Of a stretch of DNA of 64,000 nucleotides, positions 23,189-31,569 are shown piece after piece. Under the pieces are notes generated by a model. That model saw only the letters and a program-made list of their open reading frames with translations. It had not been told where the DNA came from and searched no databases. A program made the translations under genes and the position numbers. The stretch's first letter is position 1. Each line of letters opens with the position of its first letter. This stretch comes from Paradesulfitobacterium ferrireducens (GTDB lineage Bacteria; Bacillota; Desulfitobacteriia; Desulfitobacteriales; Desulfitobacteriaceae), in NCBI RefSeq assembly GCF_017310645.1, contig NZ_JAFLRH010000019.1:62001-126000 (forward strand), read 5' to 3'.

Positions 23189-25225
23189 ATGAAAACTTCT
23201 AAGAACAGGCTGATTGATCCCGTGCTGATTGGAATCTCCCTGCTTGCCGCATTTTTGAATCTTTATGGGATTTGGCGGGATGAATATGCCAACTCTTATT
23301 ACACCGCTGCGGTGGCAAGCATGCTCCAAAGCTTTCACAACTTCTTCTTCGCTTCTTTTGACCCGGGAGGTTTCGTAACTGTGGATAAGCCTCCGGTTGC
23401 CTTCTGGATTCAAACCATCAGCGCTTCAATTTTTGGGCTGCATGGATGGAGCGTCATTTTGCCGCAGGCTTTGGCGGGGGGCGGCTCGGTTGTGCTGATT
23501 TATATTCTGGTCAAGCCTTCCTTTGGCCGTACGGCTGCGAGGCTTTCAGCTTTGGTGGCTGCCTGCACGCCGGTAGCGGCGGCCGTAAGCCGTACCAATA
23601 ATGTCGACAGCTTATTGGTGTTTACACTCTTGCTAGCTGCCTGGCTGTTGTTTAAGGCTGTCAAAACCCACAAGTGGGGTTGGTCGGCCGCAGCCTTTGC
23701 TGTGATCGGAGTAGGCTTTAATATCAAAATGCTCCAGGCGTACATGGTGCTTCCGGCATTTTATATGTTTTTTTGGCTGGCGATGAAGGTATCCTGGAGG
23801 CAAAAGCTCAAGGCACTTGCCGCCTCAACAGTTGTTTTACTGGCTGTGTCGTTTTCCTGGCCGCTGATCGTGGACAGCGTTCCTAAGGAAAACCGGCCGT
23901 ACATCGGGAGCAGTCAAACAAATTCCGTGCTGGAACTGGCTTTTGGGTATAACGGCCTTTCCCGCCTGACGGGAATGGGGGGACCCGGAGGAGCAAACAT
24001 AGACGTTGGCAACATGCCCAACGACGGGCAGCAGTGGCAGCAACCACCGGGGCAAGATGGCGCCGGCCAAACCCCTCCTTCTGACGGCCCTAACGCCCGT
24101 GGCACGCTGGATGGAGGCGCTCCCCAAGACGGTGGCGGCGGCGGTGCGTTTAACACCGGCACGCCCGGCCCGCTGCGCTTGTTTCAGTCACAGTTGTCTG
24201 GACAAATCAGTTGGCTGCTTCCTTTCTCTTTATTATCTGCGGTTGGATTGTTGATGGGTTGGCGTAGAAAACAGCAATTGACAGAGAAGCAGACGGAAAG
24301 TTTGTTTTGGCTTGCTTGGCTGTTGCCGATGATGGGATTCTTTAGTGTGGCGGGGTTTTTCCACCAGTATTACCTGATCATGTTGGCCCCCGCGATCGCA
24401 GCGCTTACGGGTGCGGGGTGGGTCTAACTTTATAGTTTTTACCGCAACCGCGAAGGCTGGAGAAGGTGGCTGCTTCCGGCTGGAATTTTGGGCACCACGC
24501 TCTTTCAAATCTACATTCTGCTGCCTTACCAAACGCAAATCGGCCTGGGCTGGCCGGTCGCTGTCGGGGCTTTGGGAGTCGGCCTGGCTCTGGTCTTGTG
24601 CTTGCCCAAGATTTCTCGGGCAGCTGCTGTGGGAGGAATTCTCGTACTGCTGGCGGCTCCGCTCTATTGGTCTGCTACTCCGCTTCTCTACGGGGGGGAC
24701 AGCATGTTGCCGGAGGCTGGACCGTCAATGAGATCAGCCTGGAACCGGGCAGGCATGCCGGGCCTGGGGTCAGGGCAGATACAGGGACAAATTCAGGGTC
24801 AAATGCCGGGCCAAATGACGGGTCGAATGCCCGGCCAAGGCCAGGACAGCGTAAATACCCGACTGCTGGAGTTTTTAAGCGCCAACAATACCGGTGAGAA
24901 ATACCTGTTTGCCACGACCGACTCCCACACAGCTTCCCCTTACATCATCCAGACCGGGAAAGCAGTAATGGCGATGGGTGGATTTTCTGGCTCTGATCCG
25001 ATTCTGACTGTGGACAAGTTGCAAGAGATGGTGAAAAACAAAGAGGTTAAGTATTTTCTGATTTCCGGGGGTGGTTTCGGCAGGGGCGGAAGTTCAGAAG
25101 TCCTGAATTGGATTCGCCAGAACGGGAAGGAAGTTCCGGCTGAGACATGGCAAGCGGGTACGGGGTCTGTGCTTGAAGGACCGGCTAGGAATGGTTCCAT
25201 GACGTTGTATGAAGTGAATCCATGA
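23189..25225 (+). pseudogene. GT39-type (YkcB-like) membrane glycosyltransferase interrupted by TAA
   Basis: One frame from ATG 23189 (AAGGAG upstream) to 25225 encodes a 678-codon protein, broken only by TAA at 24425-24427; the frame continues unchanged with LYSFYRNREGWRRWLL. The N-terminal part has the GT39/PMT-like start with the acidic pair YGIWRDEYANSYYTAA, DKPPVAFWIQ and many helices. A Gly/Pro/Gln-rich loop (residues about 265-330) precedes more helices and a periplasmic C-terminal domain (NTGEKYLFATTDSH, GGFSGSDPILT). Such enzymes transfer sugars from polyprenyl phosphate to cell-surface acceptors, working with the GT2 and GtrA genes that follow. TAA is not recoded by known systems, so the gene is probably inactive or carries a sequencing error. 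Confidence 0.8.
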
Positions 25226-25239
25226 CCGGGAGGGTGCGT

Positions 25240-26223
25240 ATGAACACAGAGATTGAGTATTCCATTGTTATTCCTGTTTACAATGAAGAAGCTGTCATTG
25301 AGCAAACCTATGCGCGTTTGAAGCAGGTGATGGATCAGGCCGATGGGCCGTACGAGCTGATTTTTGTAAATGACGGCAGCTGTGATCGCAGCTTTGATAT
25401 CATCAAAAGCTTAAGAGATAAGGACAGTACGGTTAAGCTGATTTCCTTCTCCCGCAATTTCGGTCACCAGATCGCGATTACGGCCGGAATGGAGCATGGA
25501 TCCGGGGCGGCAGTGGTGGTGATCGACGCGGATTTGCAGGACCCTCCGGAGCTCATCTTGGATATGATTGCGAAATGGAAGGAAGGGTATGACGTTGTTT
25601 ATGCCAAACGCCTGAGCCGCAAGGGAGAGACTTTCTTCAAAAAACAAACTGCCCATTTGTTTTACCGCCTTCTCCGGGCCTCCACCGACATTGAGATCCC
25701 GGTGGATACCGGCGATTTCCGTTTGCTGGACCGCAAAGTATGCAATGAAATGAAACGGCTGCCGGAAAAGAACCGTTACGTGCGGGGCCTGGTCAGCTGG
25801 GTAGGCTTCCGGCAAACAGCGGTTGAGTACGAACGGGATGAACGCCTGGCCGGGAAAACGAAGTATTCCCTCAAAAAGATGCTCAAGCTCTCTCTGGACG
25901 GCCTGACCTCCTTTTCTTTCAAGCCTATCAAACTTGCGAGCTATGCCGGAGGCCTGCTAATTGTTTCGGGTTTGGTTTATTTGCTGATCCTGTTGCTGTT
26001 GAAGGCAGGGAGCGGCTCTGCTATTTCAGGCTGGAATCTCGTGATGGCTGTGCAATTCCTCTTGACCGGCGTGCTCCTGTCGATGCTGGGGATTATCGGA
26101 GAGTATATCGGACGTATTTATGATGAGACAAGGGATCGCCCTTTATATATTGTGAGTGAATGCTATGGGATCAAGCAAAAGGAACGCAGACTCAAGAAGG
26201 TCGGGGAGAAGTATGTTGTTTAA
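25240..26223 (+). CDS. Family 2 glycosyltransferase, polyprenyl-phosphate type (GtrB/YkcC-like)
   Basis: 327 residues from ATG 25240 (GGGAGGG upstream); an ATG at 25222 overlapping the previous stop has no ribosome site. The catalytic domain shows YSIVIPVYNEEAVIEQ, the DXD-type VIDADLQDPPELI and the acceptor region RKGETFFKKQTAHLFYRLL. Two C-terminal membrane helices anchor it. It would load a sugar from a UDP donor onto undecaprenyl phosphate at the inner face for use by the GT39 enzyme outside. It overlaps gtrA. Confidence 0.92.
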   Translation: MNTEIEYSIVIPVYNEEAVIEQTYARLKQVMDQADGPYELIFVNDGSCDRSFDIIKSLRDKDSTVKLISFSRNFGHQIAITAGMEHGSGAAVVVIDADLQDPPELILDMIAKWKEGYDVVYAKRLSRKGETFFKKQTAHLFYRLLRASTDIEIPVDTGDFRLLDRKVCNEMKRLPEKNRYVRGLVSWVGFRQTAVEYERDERLAGKTKYSLKKMLKLSLDGLTSFSFKPIKLASYAGGLLIVSGLVYLLILLLLKAGSGSAISGWNLVMAVQFLLTGVLLSMLGIIGEYIGRIYDETRDRPLYIVSECYGIKQKERRLKKVGEKYVV

Positions 26224-26599
26224 GCTAGCACAGCGTCCGCAGCAGTTTCTAAGATTTTGTGCGGTCGGAGCAGTAAATACGGGTGTGGATTTCACGGTAT
26301 TTACTATTCTCTCCTCCGGGGGTGTTCAGCTGTTGGCGGCTCAAACAGTTTCTTACACTTGCGGGGTATTAAACAGCTTTCTCATGAACAGGACCTGGAC
26401 CTTTAAGCAAGGCGGGCGCTCCCATGGGCAGTTAAGCAGATTTTTGGCTATGAACCTTCTTACTTTAGCCGTAACATACGGACTTTTGCTGTGGTTTCAT
26501 AACCGTTGGGGATGGCCGCTTCCCGTTAGTAAGTTTGTGGCCACCGGGCTGAGCCTGGTGCTTAATTTTACCGGCAGCCGCCGGTGGGTTTTTATATGA
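26213..26599 (+). CDS. GtrA-family small membrane protein
   Basis: 128 residues from ATG 26213 with GGGGAG close upstream, overlapping the GT2 gene by 11 bases. Four membrane helices and family motifs FLRFCAVGAVNTGVDFTVF, CGVLNSFLMNRTWTF and FVATGLSLVLNFTGSRRWVF. GtrA proteins are thought to flip polyprenyl-linked sugars across the membrane. Third member of a GT39-GT2-GtrA set. Confidence 0.9.
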   Translation: MLFKLAQRPQQFLRFCAVGAVNTGVDFTVFTILSSGGVQLLAAQTVSYTCGVLNSFLMNRTWTFKQGGRSHGQLSRFLAMNLLTLAVTYGLLLWFHNRWGWPLPVSKFVATGLSLVLNFTGSRRWVFI

Positions 26600-26650
26600 A
26601 TTCTTTATTAGTTTGAGAAGAAAAATGTTCAAGCTTAAGAGATTGGTCAA

Positions 26651-26767
26651 GTGCAGCTGTTAAAGAAATACATTTATCATCTTAAGGAGCAAATAATTGT
26701 GCTTAAGTTCAAGTCAGAAAGGTTCAGCAAATTTTGGGAAAAATGGAGACACTCGGGGCTTAGGTAA
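26651..26767 (+). CDS. Possible 38-residue basic small protein
   Basis: GTG 26651 opens a 39-codon frame (VQLLKKYIYHLKEQIIVLKF ... KFWEKWRHSGLR) just after gtrA and before a terminator. It is rich in Lys/Arg and aromatic residues and could form an amphipathic helix. The ribosome site is weak and no family is recognised, so it may be noise. Confidence 0.2.
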   Translation: MQLLKKYIYHLKEQIIVLKFKSERFSKFWEKWRHSGLR

Positions 26768-26797
26768 TGGTTCTTACCTACCAAAACCCTCTTTGAG

Positions 26798-26834
26798 CCC
26801 GTAAAGCCGTTGGAATGACGGTTTTACGGGTTTT
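26798..26834 (+). terminator. Terminator after the glycosyltransferase operon
   Basis: CCCGTAAAGCCGT (26798-26810) pairs with ACGGTTTTACGGG (26818-26830), with a mismatch in the middle, and TTTT follows. A small TAGGTAA/TTACCTA hairpin lies just upstream (26761-26780). Confidence 0.75.
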
Positions 26835-26888
26835 ACTGATTTCTATATAACATATACCCAATTTCAATGTTGAAATCGAATTTCAGAA

Positions 26889-27104
26889 ATGAATATCATT
26901 TTTTGTGCGGAAACCCATTTGCCATTTTCCACCCCTCTCATAGAATCTTACAAATCTCTGGGGCAGTATCAGGAGGTTGGGCACACCGGCAGAGCTACAG
27001 TGTACCAGCGTGGAAACCTACGGGAATTAGATCCCGACCAGACAATAACAAAGTTCAATCGAGGCAGAGGGACAAACTGTTCTATTGCACCAATGTTTAA
27101 GTAA
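26889..27104 (+). CDS. Doubtful 71-residue open frame
   Basis: ATG 26889 opens a 71-codon frame (MNIIFCAETHLPFSTPL ... YQEVGHTGRATVYQRGN) in the 730-base gap between gtrA and speD. No ribosome site precedes it and no domain is recognised; the mixed composition could be a degraded coding fragment. Nothing else coding is visible in this gap. Confidence 0.2.
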   Translation: MNIIFCAETHLPFSTPLIESYKSLGQYQEVGHTGRATVYQRGNLRELDPDQTITKFNRGRGTNCSIAPMFK

Positions 27105-27213
27105 ATTCATACATTAAGTACCAAAGAAAGACAGAGAAAAACTACTTGAGACCAACCTTTTTTGAGAAAACCTGTAAATACTCATGAATAAAGCCTCTTA
27201 ATATATTTTTTTG

Positions 27214-27241
27214 TTGACAATAGGAAACTTTATGCTACAAT
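27214..27241 (+). promoter_or_regulatory. Predicted sigma-A promoter of speD
   Basis: TTGACA (27214-27219, exact consensus) and TACAAT (27236-27241) with a 16-base spacer. Transcription would begin near 27248, giving a leader of about 85 bases. Confidence 0.7.
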
Positions 27242-27251
27242 TTATCTCGAT

Positions 27252-27295
27252 GGGAATTTGGGTCACCGGCACGCGAGTGTCCGGCTCGGATTCCT
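27252..27295 (+). promoter_or_regulatory. Structured 5' leader hairpin of speD
   Basis: GGAAT (27253-27257) pairs with ATTCC (27290-27294). Inside, CCGGCAC (27266-27272) and GTG-T-CCGG (27277-27284) close a GCGA tetraloop of the GNRA type. It lies between the predicted start of transcription and the ribosome site of an AdoMet-consuming enzyme. No known riboswitch class is recognised. Confidence 0.35.
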
Positions 27296-27333
27296 TCCTA
27301 TTTTGGCAAACAAAAGGGGGCAACGATTATAAG

Positions 27334-27711
27334 ATGAGCAATTCTCTGGGACGTCATGTGTTGGCTGAAATGTATGGGTGTAGTTTCGACACTTTGAATG
27401 ATCGTGAAAAAGTCGAAACCATTATGGTCAACGCAGCCCTGGAAGCAGGAGCTGAAGTGCGGGAGGTTGTATTTCATAAGTTTAGTCCTCAAGGTGTGAG
27501 TGGTGTCGTGGTGATTTCTGAGTCCCATCTTGCCATCCATACTTGGCCCGAACTCGGTTATGCAGCCGTTGACGTCTTCACTTGCGGGGATCGCGTCAAT
27601 CCCTGGGATGCCTGCAACTATCTCACAGACAAGTTTCAGGCGGGTCATATGACAGCTACGGAGATGAAGCGTGGTATCTTTGAAACCCAAAAGGAAGCGG
27701 TAAATCTTTAG
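27334..27711 (+). CDS. speD: S-adenosylmethionine decarboxylase proenzyme
   Basis: 125 residues from ATG 27334, 13 bases after AAAGGGGG; the frame is open further upstream but family members begin here ([19 protein letters not shown]). The bacterial class 1B features are present: the self-cleavage serine in [15 protein letters not shown], which becomes the pyruvoyl group, and catalytic Cys in [11 protein letters not shown]. It decarboxylates AdoMet to supply aminopropyl groups for spermidine. No speE is adjacent; the gene is monocistronic between its own promoter and terminator. Confidence 0.93.
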   Translation: MSNSLGRHVLAEMYGCSFDTLNDREKVETIMVNAALEAGAEVREVVFHKFSPQGVSGVVVISESHLAIHTWPELGYAAVDVFTCGDRVNPWDACNYLTDKFQAGHMTATEMKRGIFETQKEAVNL

Positions 27712-27748
27712 GAGGGATATTTATTTTATTCCGGACTAAGATGACAGT

Positions 27749-27796
27749 CTAATAGACCTTGTAACAAGAGAATTGTTGCAGGGTCTATTAGTTTTT
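27749..27796 (+). terminator. Rho-independent terminator after speD
   Basis: CTAATAGACC (27749-27758) pairs perfectly with GGTCTATTAG (27782-27791), followed by TTTTT. Confidence 0.85.
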
Positions 27797-27837
27797 AGAA
27801 GGAATTATGTACTTAAACCAGAATTAAATAGTAGAGG

Positions 27838-28326
27838 TTGGATTCGGGGGTGCATTGCGTGGAAGTTCGGCAATGTGAACAGTGTGCGAAATGTTCCGGC
27901 GGTTGTCCGACCGGCTTCGCTATGGATTACCTGCCTCATCAAATCGTGCGTTTGCTCCAGCTTGAGCTCAAGGAAACTGTTCTTGAGTCTCAAGCTCTCT
28001 GGCTTTGTACGGATTGCAAAATTTGTTTAAGTCTGTGTCCGCACCAAATAAATCTTCCTAATATTATGAAGGAATTAAAACGGGAAGCGCGGATGTCAGG
28101 TGCAGGGAAAGTGCAAGCCTATCATGATGCCTTCCTGGCTTCAGTTGAGCGCTATGGACGTACATCAGCTGCATTAGCTCTGGGAATAAGGAATGGCTCG
28201 GATAAAGAAATTCGCTGGCCATTGCTAAAGCGCGGGAAAATTAAAGTGTTTCGCGGCCGGGTTCATGACAAGGTTGCCATGAAACGGCTTTTTGCCCAAG
28301 GGAAAAGGAGGACTCTGGATGTCTGA
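27838..28326 (+). CDS. HdrC-like iron-sulfur protein (heterodisulfide reductase subunit C family)
   Basis: 162 residues if started at TTG 27838; in-frame GTG codons at 27850 and 27859 are alternatives and none has a strong ribosome site. Two [4Fe-4S] motifs, CEQCAKCSGGCP and CTDCKICLSLCP, are followed by a helical tail (FLASVERYGRTSAALALGIR), the layout of HdrC. It overlaps the HdrB-like gene by 8 bases. HdrBC pairs outside methanogens act as thiol/disulfide or quinone-linked electron modules; the actual partner is unknown. The position ahead of quinone biosynthesis genes suggests a membrane redox role. Confidence 0.85.
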   Translation: MDSGVHCVEVRQCEQCAKCSGGCPTGFAMDYLPHQIVRLLQLELKETVLESQALWLCTDCKICLSLCPHQINLPNIMKELKREARMSGAGKVQAYHDAFLASVERYGRTSAALALGIRNGSDKEIRWPLLKRGKIKVFRGRVHDKVAMKRLFAQGKRRTLDV

Positions 28327-29149
28327 ATTGGCTTATTACCCCGGCTGTTTAAACCATACGGCATCCCGGGAATATGACGAGTCCCTGCGTCTGGTAGCAG
28401 ATAAATTGGATATTCCTTTAAGAGAAGTGCCTGATTGGAATTGTTGTGGAGGGAATTCGGCATCCAGTTTGGATATAGGGTTGGCTTATACTTTGCCCGC
28501 AAGAAATTTAGTCCAGGCTCACACAATTTCCAAAGAAGTCGTTGTTCCCTGCCCGATTTGTTATGAAAATCTTTTAGAAAGCAAGCAGGAGTTGGCTCAC
28601 AATGAGGCGTTGGCAGCGAGTTTGGCCGAGGCTTTAGATACAGAAGTTCGTGATGTTCCGGAGCCATTAAGTGCGCTGCAAATATTTACGGCAGAAACCG
28701 TATTGGAAAAAATCCGGCTTTACGCGCGCAAAAGCTTAAGCGGGCTAAAAGTAGCGGCTTATTATGGCTGCCGCCAAAAAACAGAGAGCTTGGATCAGCT
28801 TCTACTCGCCCTTGGAGGAGAAGGCTTGAACTGGCCATATCGGAATGAGTGCTGTGGGGGAAGAATCTCCGGAGGGAATGATAAAATAGCCAAAACCATG
28901 GTAGGCAGGATTGTCGACATGGCCCGGGAGTGTGGAGCCGAAGCGATAGTTACTGCCTGTCCGCTGTGCCATGCCAACCTGGATTTACGCCAGTTTCAAC
29001 TTCGGCGTGACCAGAACACGCCGCTGATTCCAGTTTTTTATTTTACCCAGTTAATTGGGCTAACACTAGGTATTGATCCTTCGGCCTTGGGACTTAACAA
29101 GCATTTTGTGTCTACTGAACGGGCACTTACTTCTGCCGGAATAAAATAA
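28319..29149 (+). CDS. HdrB-like CCG-domain protein
   Basis: 276 residues from ATG 28319 with AAGGAGG 8 bases upstream. Two cysteine-rich CCG domains: YYPGCLNHTASREYDES with WNCCGG, and AYYGCRQKTES with NECCGG and TACPLCHANLD. In HdrB these bind unusual [4Fe-4S] clusters that reduce disulfides. It is paired with the HdrC-like gene. It could receive electrons for a soluble thiol system or for a succinate/fumarate- or lactate-type oxidoreductase located elsewhere. Confidence 0.88.
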   Translation: MSELAYYPGCLNHTASREYDESLRLVADKLDIPLREVPDWNCCGGNSASSLDIGLAYTLPARNLVQAHTISKEVVVPCPICYENLLESKQELAHNEALAASLAEALDTEVRDVPEPLSALQIFTAETVLEKIRLYARKSLSGLKVAAYYGCRQKTESLDQLLLALGGEGLNWPYRNECCGGRISGGNDKIAKTMVGRIVDMARECGAEAIVTACPLCHANLDLRQFQLRRDQNTPLIPVFYFTQLIGLTLGIDPSALGLNKHFVSTERALTSAGIK

Positions 29150-29274
29150 ATAACGGGAGGATTTTAAGACGCAATCTCGAATATACTATAGGTTAGTCTC
29201 ATAAATAAATACTGTTTCGATAGGTTACTAAGCATTTGGTTAATCTCTTAATTGTTTACTGAGGAGAGGTTGAA

Positions 29275-30018
29275 TTGGTTTCCTTACCATCGATCCGGGA
29301 GGAACTGAAAGAAATCCAGGACCGGCTTGCAGATGAAATTTCGTTTAAGAGTGCCACGTTTTCAGAGCTTATTCCCCTGGAGTTTGACGAACTGGAGCAC
29401 CATGCCTGTCCTGCTATTGTCCTGGCGGTGAGCAATGCCTGTGGTTATCATGGCCGCCAAGCTGTCTCAATGGCTGCGATTATCCAGTTTGTATTTATGG
29501 CCGATAAAGTTCATTCCCTGATGCGTGAGGATGAGGGAATTTCCGAGGAGCTAAGACAGTTTACCGTTTTAGTGGGGGATTTTCTCTATGGCAAGTTTTT
29601 TCTGGGTCTGAGCCGCGATAAACTTTTACCTTTCCTGGCCCCTATCGCAGGGGTGATTGGGGATATGAGCATTGGTACAATTTACCGTTGGCTGGGTCGT
29701 GAACATGAGCTTTCTATTGAAGAAATTCTCCAGATCCTGGAGCGCGAGCGAGCATCTTTGACAGGTTTAGCTGCCCGTGTGGGAGCTGAATTGGCAGGAA
29801 TGCCGTTAAATGTAGTACAGAGATTCGAATCTTTTGGCAGCCAGTTGGGCCTGGCTTGGGCTGCGCATACTGCCAGACTGGGAGAAAAAGTGGTGGCCAA
29901 GCTAATGGATAAAGCACAGGCATACTTGGAGGCACTTCCGGATACGCTAGATTTTAGGCCGCTGAACGAACTTTTTATCTATATGAAACTCAGCTTAAAG
30001 TTGGGTGAAGTTGAATGA
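29275..30018 (+). CDS. Polyprenyl-synthetase-like protein lacking both Asp-rich motifs
   Basis: 247 residues from TTG 29275 (GGAGAGG upstream). The all-helical sequence follows isoprenyl synthase landmarks: HHACPAIVLAVSNACGY occupies the place of GGKRLRP, VFMADKVHSLMRE that of LVHDDVVD, and VGDFLYGKFF matches the GDFL segment. The two DDxxD motifs that bind Mg-diphosphate are absent, so it should not be catalytic. It may be the non-catalytic partner of the synthase at 33879, as heptaprenyl diphosphate synthases of Bacilli use a catalytic and a helper subunit. It overlaps the UbiA gene by 4 bases, placing it in quinone synthesis. Confidence 0.65.
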   Translation: MVSLPSIREELKEIQDRLADEISFKSATFSELIPLEFDELEHHACPAIVLAVSNACGYHGRQAVSMAAIIQFVFMADKVHSLMREDEGISEELRQFTVLVGDFLYGKFFLGLSRDKLLPFLAPIAGVIGDMSIGTIYRWLGREHELSIEEILQILERERASLTGLAARVGAELAGMPLNVVQRFESFGSQLGLAWAAHTARLGEKVVAKLMDKAQAYLEALPDTLDFRPLNELFIYMKLSLKLGEVE

Positions 30019-30881
30019 GTAAGATCAAAATTTTTTTAGAGATGATAAAATTTGAGCATACTGTTTTTGCGCTCCCTTTTGCCTATTTGGGAGCTTTTTT
30101 AGCTGCCCGCTACTTGCATGGCGGTTTTCCCACGGTCTTGCAGCTTGTTTGGATTACCTTGGCGATGATCGGGGCGCGTACCGCTGCTATGTCCCTTAAC
30201 CGCCTCATTGACCGCCATATTGATGCCCGTAACCCGCGTACCGCGCAAAGGGCAATTCCGGCTGGACTATTAGGTACCGGCGAAGTATATGTGTATGTGC
30301 TTCTATCCTTCGCCCTGCTTGCTTTCGCAGCTTATCAGCTGAATATGCTGGCCTTAAAACTGATGCCTATTGCTGTATTTGTCCTGGTGATCTATTCTTA
30401 TATGAAGCGGGTCACCTGGGCTTGCCATTTTGTTCTGGGGATTGCTCTGGGTTTAGCGCCGGTGGGTGCCTGGATTGGAATCACTGGAGCTTGGGCCCTG
30501 CCACCGGTGCTTTTAGGTTTAGGGGTAACCGTCTGGGTCGCCGGGTTTGATGTTGTATATGCCTGTCAGGATGTTGAGTTTGACCGGAGGGAAGGGTTGT
30601 ATTCCATCCCTGCTGTTTTCGGTTTAACCAGGGGGCTTGAGATTTCCGCTTTCGTGCATGTACTCGCACCTTTATCCTTTATCGCGGTGGGTGTCCTGCT
30701 TCAACTTGGCTTTCTGTATTTCTTAGGAGTCGGCATTGCAATTATTCTTCTTTACCGCCAGCATCGCCTGGTGTCGGCCAGTGACTTGTCGAAGGTGGGA
30801 GTTGCCTTTTTTAATTTGAATGGATATCTGAGCGTCTTGCTCTTTGTGTTTTCACTGCTGGATCTGATAATATTTCGTTGA
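30015..30881 (+). CDS. mqnP: UbiA-family prenyltransferase for menaquinone (MqnP-like)
   Basis: 288 residues with about eight to nine membrane helices. The two Asp-rich motifs are present as NRLIDRHIDARNPRT and YACQDVEFDRREGLYSIP. This UbiA subgroup prenylates the 1,4-dihydroxy-6-naphthoate-type ring in the futalosine pathway. The mqnC gene just downstream supports that over 4-hydroxybenzoate as substrate. It overlaps the upstream polyprenyl-synthetase-like gene. Confidence 0.88.
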   Translation: MSKIKIFLEMIKFEHTVFALPFAYLGAFLAARYLHGGFPTVLQLVWITLAMIGARTAAMSLNRLIDRHIDARNPRTAQRAIPAGLLGTGEVYVYVLLSFALLAFAAYQLNMLALKLMPIAVFVLVIYSYMKRVTWACHFVLGIALGLAPVGAWIGITGAWALPPVLLGLGVTVWVAGFDVVYACQDVEFDRREGLYSIPAVFGLTRGLEISAFVHVLAPLSFIAVGVLLQLGFLYFLGVGIAIILLYRQHRLVSASDLSKVGVAFFNLNGYLSVLLFVFSLLDLIIFR

Positions 30882-30932
30882 TTCCTGAATCCTGATTCCT
30901 GAATCCTGAATCCTGAGTACTGACTACTGATA
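30879..30932. repeat. Short tandem repeat of CCTGAAT/CCTGATT units
   Basis: Between ubiA and the MqnE-like gene, ATTCCTGAATCCTGATTCC and further CCTGAATCCTGA units form a run of about 54 bases ending in CTGACTACTGA. Similar units occur at 52265-52382 and 58097-58128, making it a dispersed intergenic repeat family. Confidence 0.6.
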
Positions 30933-30948
30933 CCGAAGGAGTGTTTCC

Positions 30949-31554
30949 ATGCTGCCGGTCTTTGACGAGAGTGAACTTGCAGATTTAATCATAAAAGTGG
31001 AAAATGGCGAGCGCCTGGCTTTGGAAGAAGGCATGCGGCTAATGAGCAGCAACGATATTTTGGCCTTAGGATATATGGCAAATATTGTCAGGGAGCGCCT
31101 CCACGGAGATAAAACTTATTTTAGGGCAGGGCTTACGACTGAAGATCCAATTCTCATCAAAACTACGGCTACTATCCTATATACAGACCTTAAGACCCCG
31201 GAAGAGAGAGTGCAGCACCTTTTGCAGCTGCGTGCCTTACAGGATGAGACCGGTAGGTTTGAGACATTTGCACCCCTTCCCGATAATCCTAAAAACGTCA
31301 CGTCTGAAGGGGGGATGGGAGTGGAGCTTACGACCGGGTTTGAAGATTTGCGCTTACTGGCCGGGGCCCGTATCTTATTGGATAATTTCAAGCATATCAA
31401 AGCTTTTGGGATGGTGCTGGGGCCAAAGCTGGCTCAGGTATCTTTAGCTTTCGGTGTCGATGAATTAGATGGTACCGTTTCCATTACCAAAGAAGGTTTA
31501 ATCAGAATGATCCGTAAAGCCGGGCGCGAACCGGTCGAACGTGATGATATTTAA
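30949..31554 (+). CDS. MqnE-like protein without the radical-SAM core
   Basis: 201 residues from ATG 30949 with GAAGGAG upstream. Residues 1-60 match the N-terminus of aminofutalosine synthase MqnE (NGERLALEEGMRLMSSNDIL, RERLHGDKTYF). The next residues jump to the late part of the family: KTTATILYTDLKTPEERVQ, LQDETGRFETFAPL, HIKAFGMVLGPKLAQVSL, DELDGTV and AGREPVERD. The region carrying CxxxCxxC and most of the TIM barrel, roughly 150 residues, is missing while the frame stays open. It cannot perform radical-SAM chemistry. It may be a recent in-frame deletion or a repurposed partner or regulator. It lies 16 bases before mqnC. Confidence 0.75.
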   Translation: MLPVFDESELADLIIKVENGERLALEEGMRLMSSNDILALGYMANIVRERLHGDKTYFRAGLTTEDPILIKTTATILYTDLKTPEERVQHLLQLRALQDETGRFETFAPLPDNPKNVTSEGGMGVELTTGFEDLRLLAGARILLDNFKHIKAFGMVLGPKLAQVSLAFGVDELDGTVSITKEGLIRMIRKAGREPVERDDI

Positions 31555-31569
31555 TTTAAGGAGAAGACC

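Noticed and set aside
24006-24254. Open frames on both strands over the Gly/Pro-rich loop of the GT39 gene
   Set aside because: They are by-products of GC-rich low-complexity coding sequence, with no ribosome sites or recognisable domains.
24425-24427. TAA in the GT39 gene as a recoded codon
   Set aside because: TAA is not used for selenocysteine or pyrrolysine, and no recoding structure is visible; treated as an interruption.
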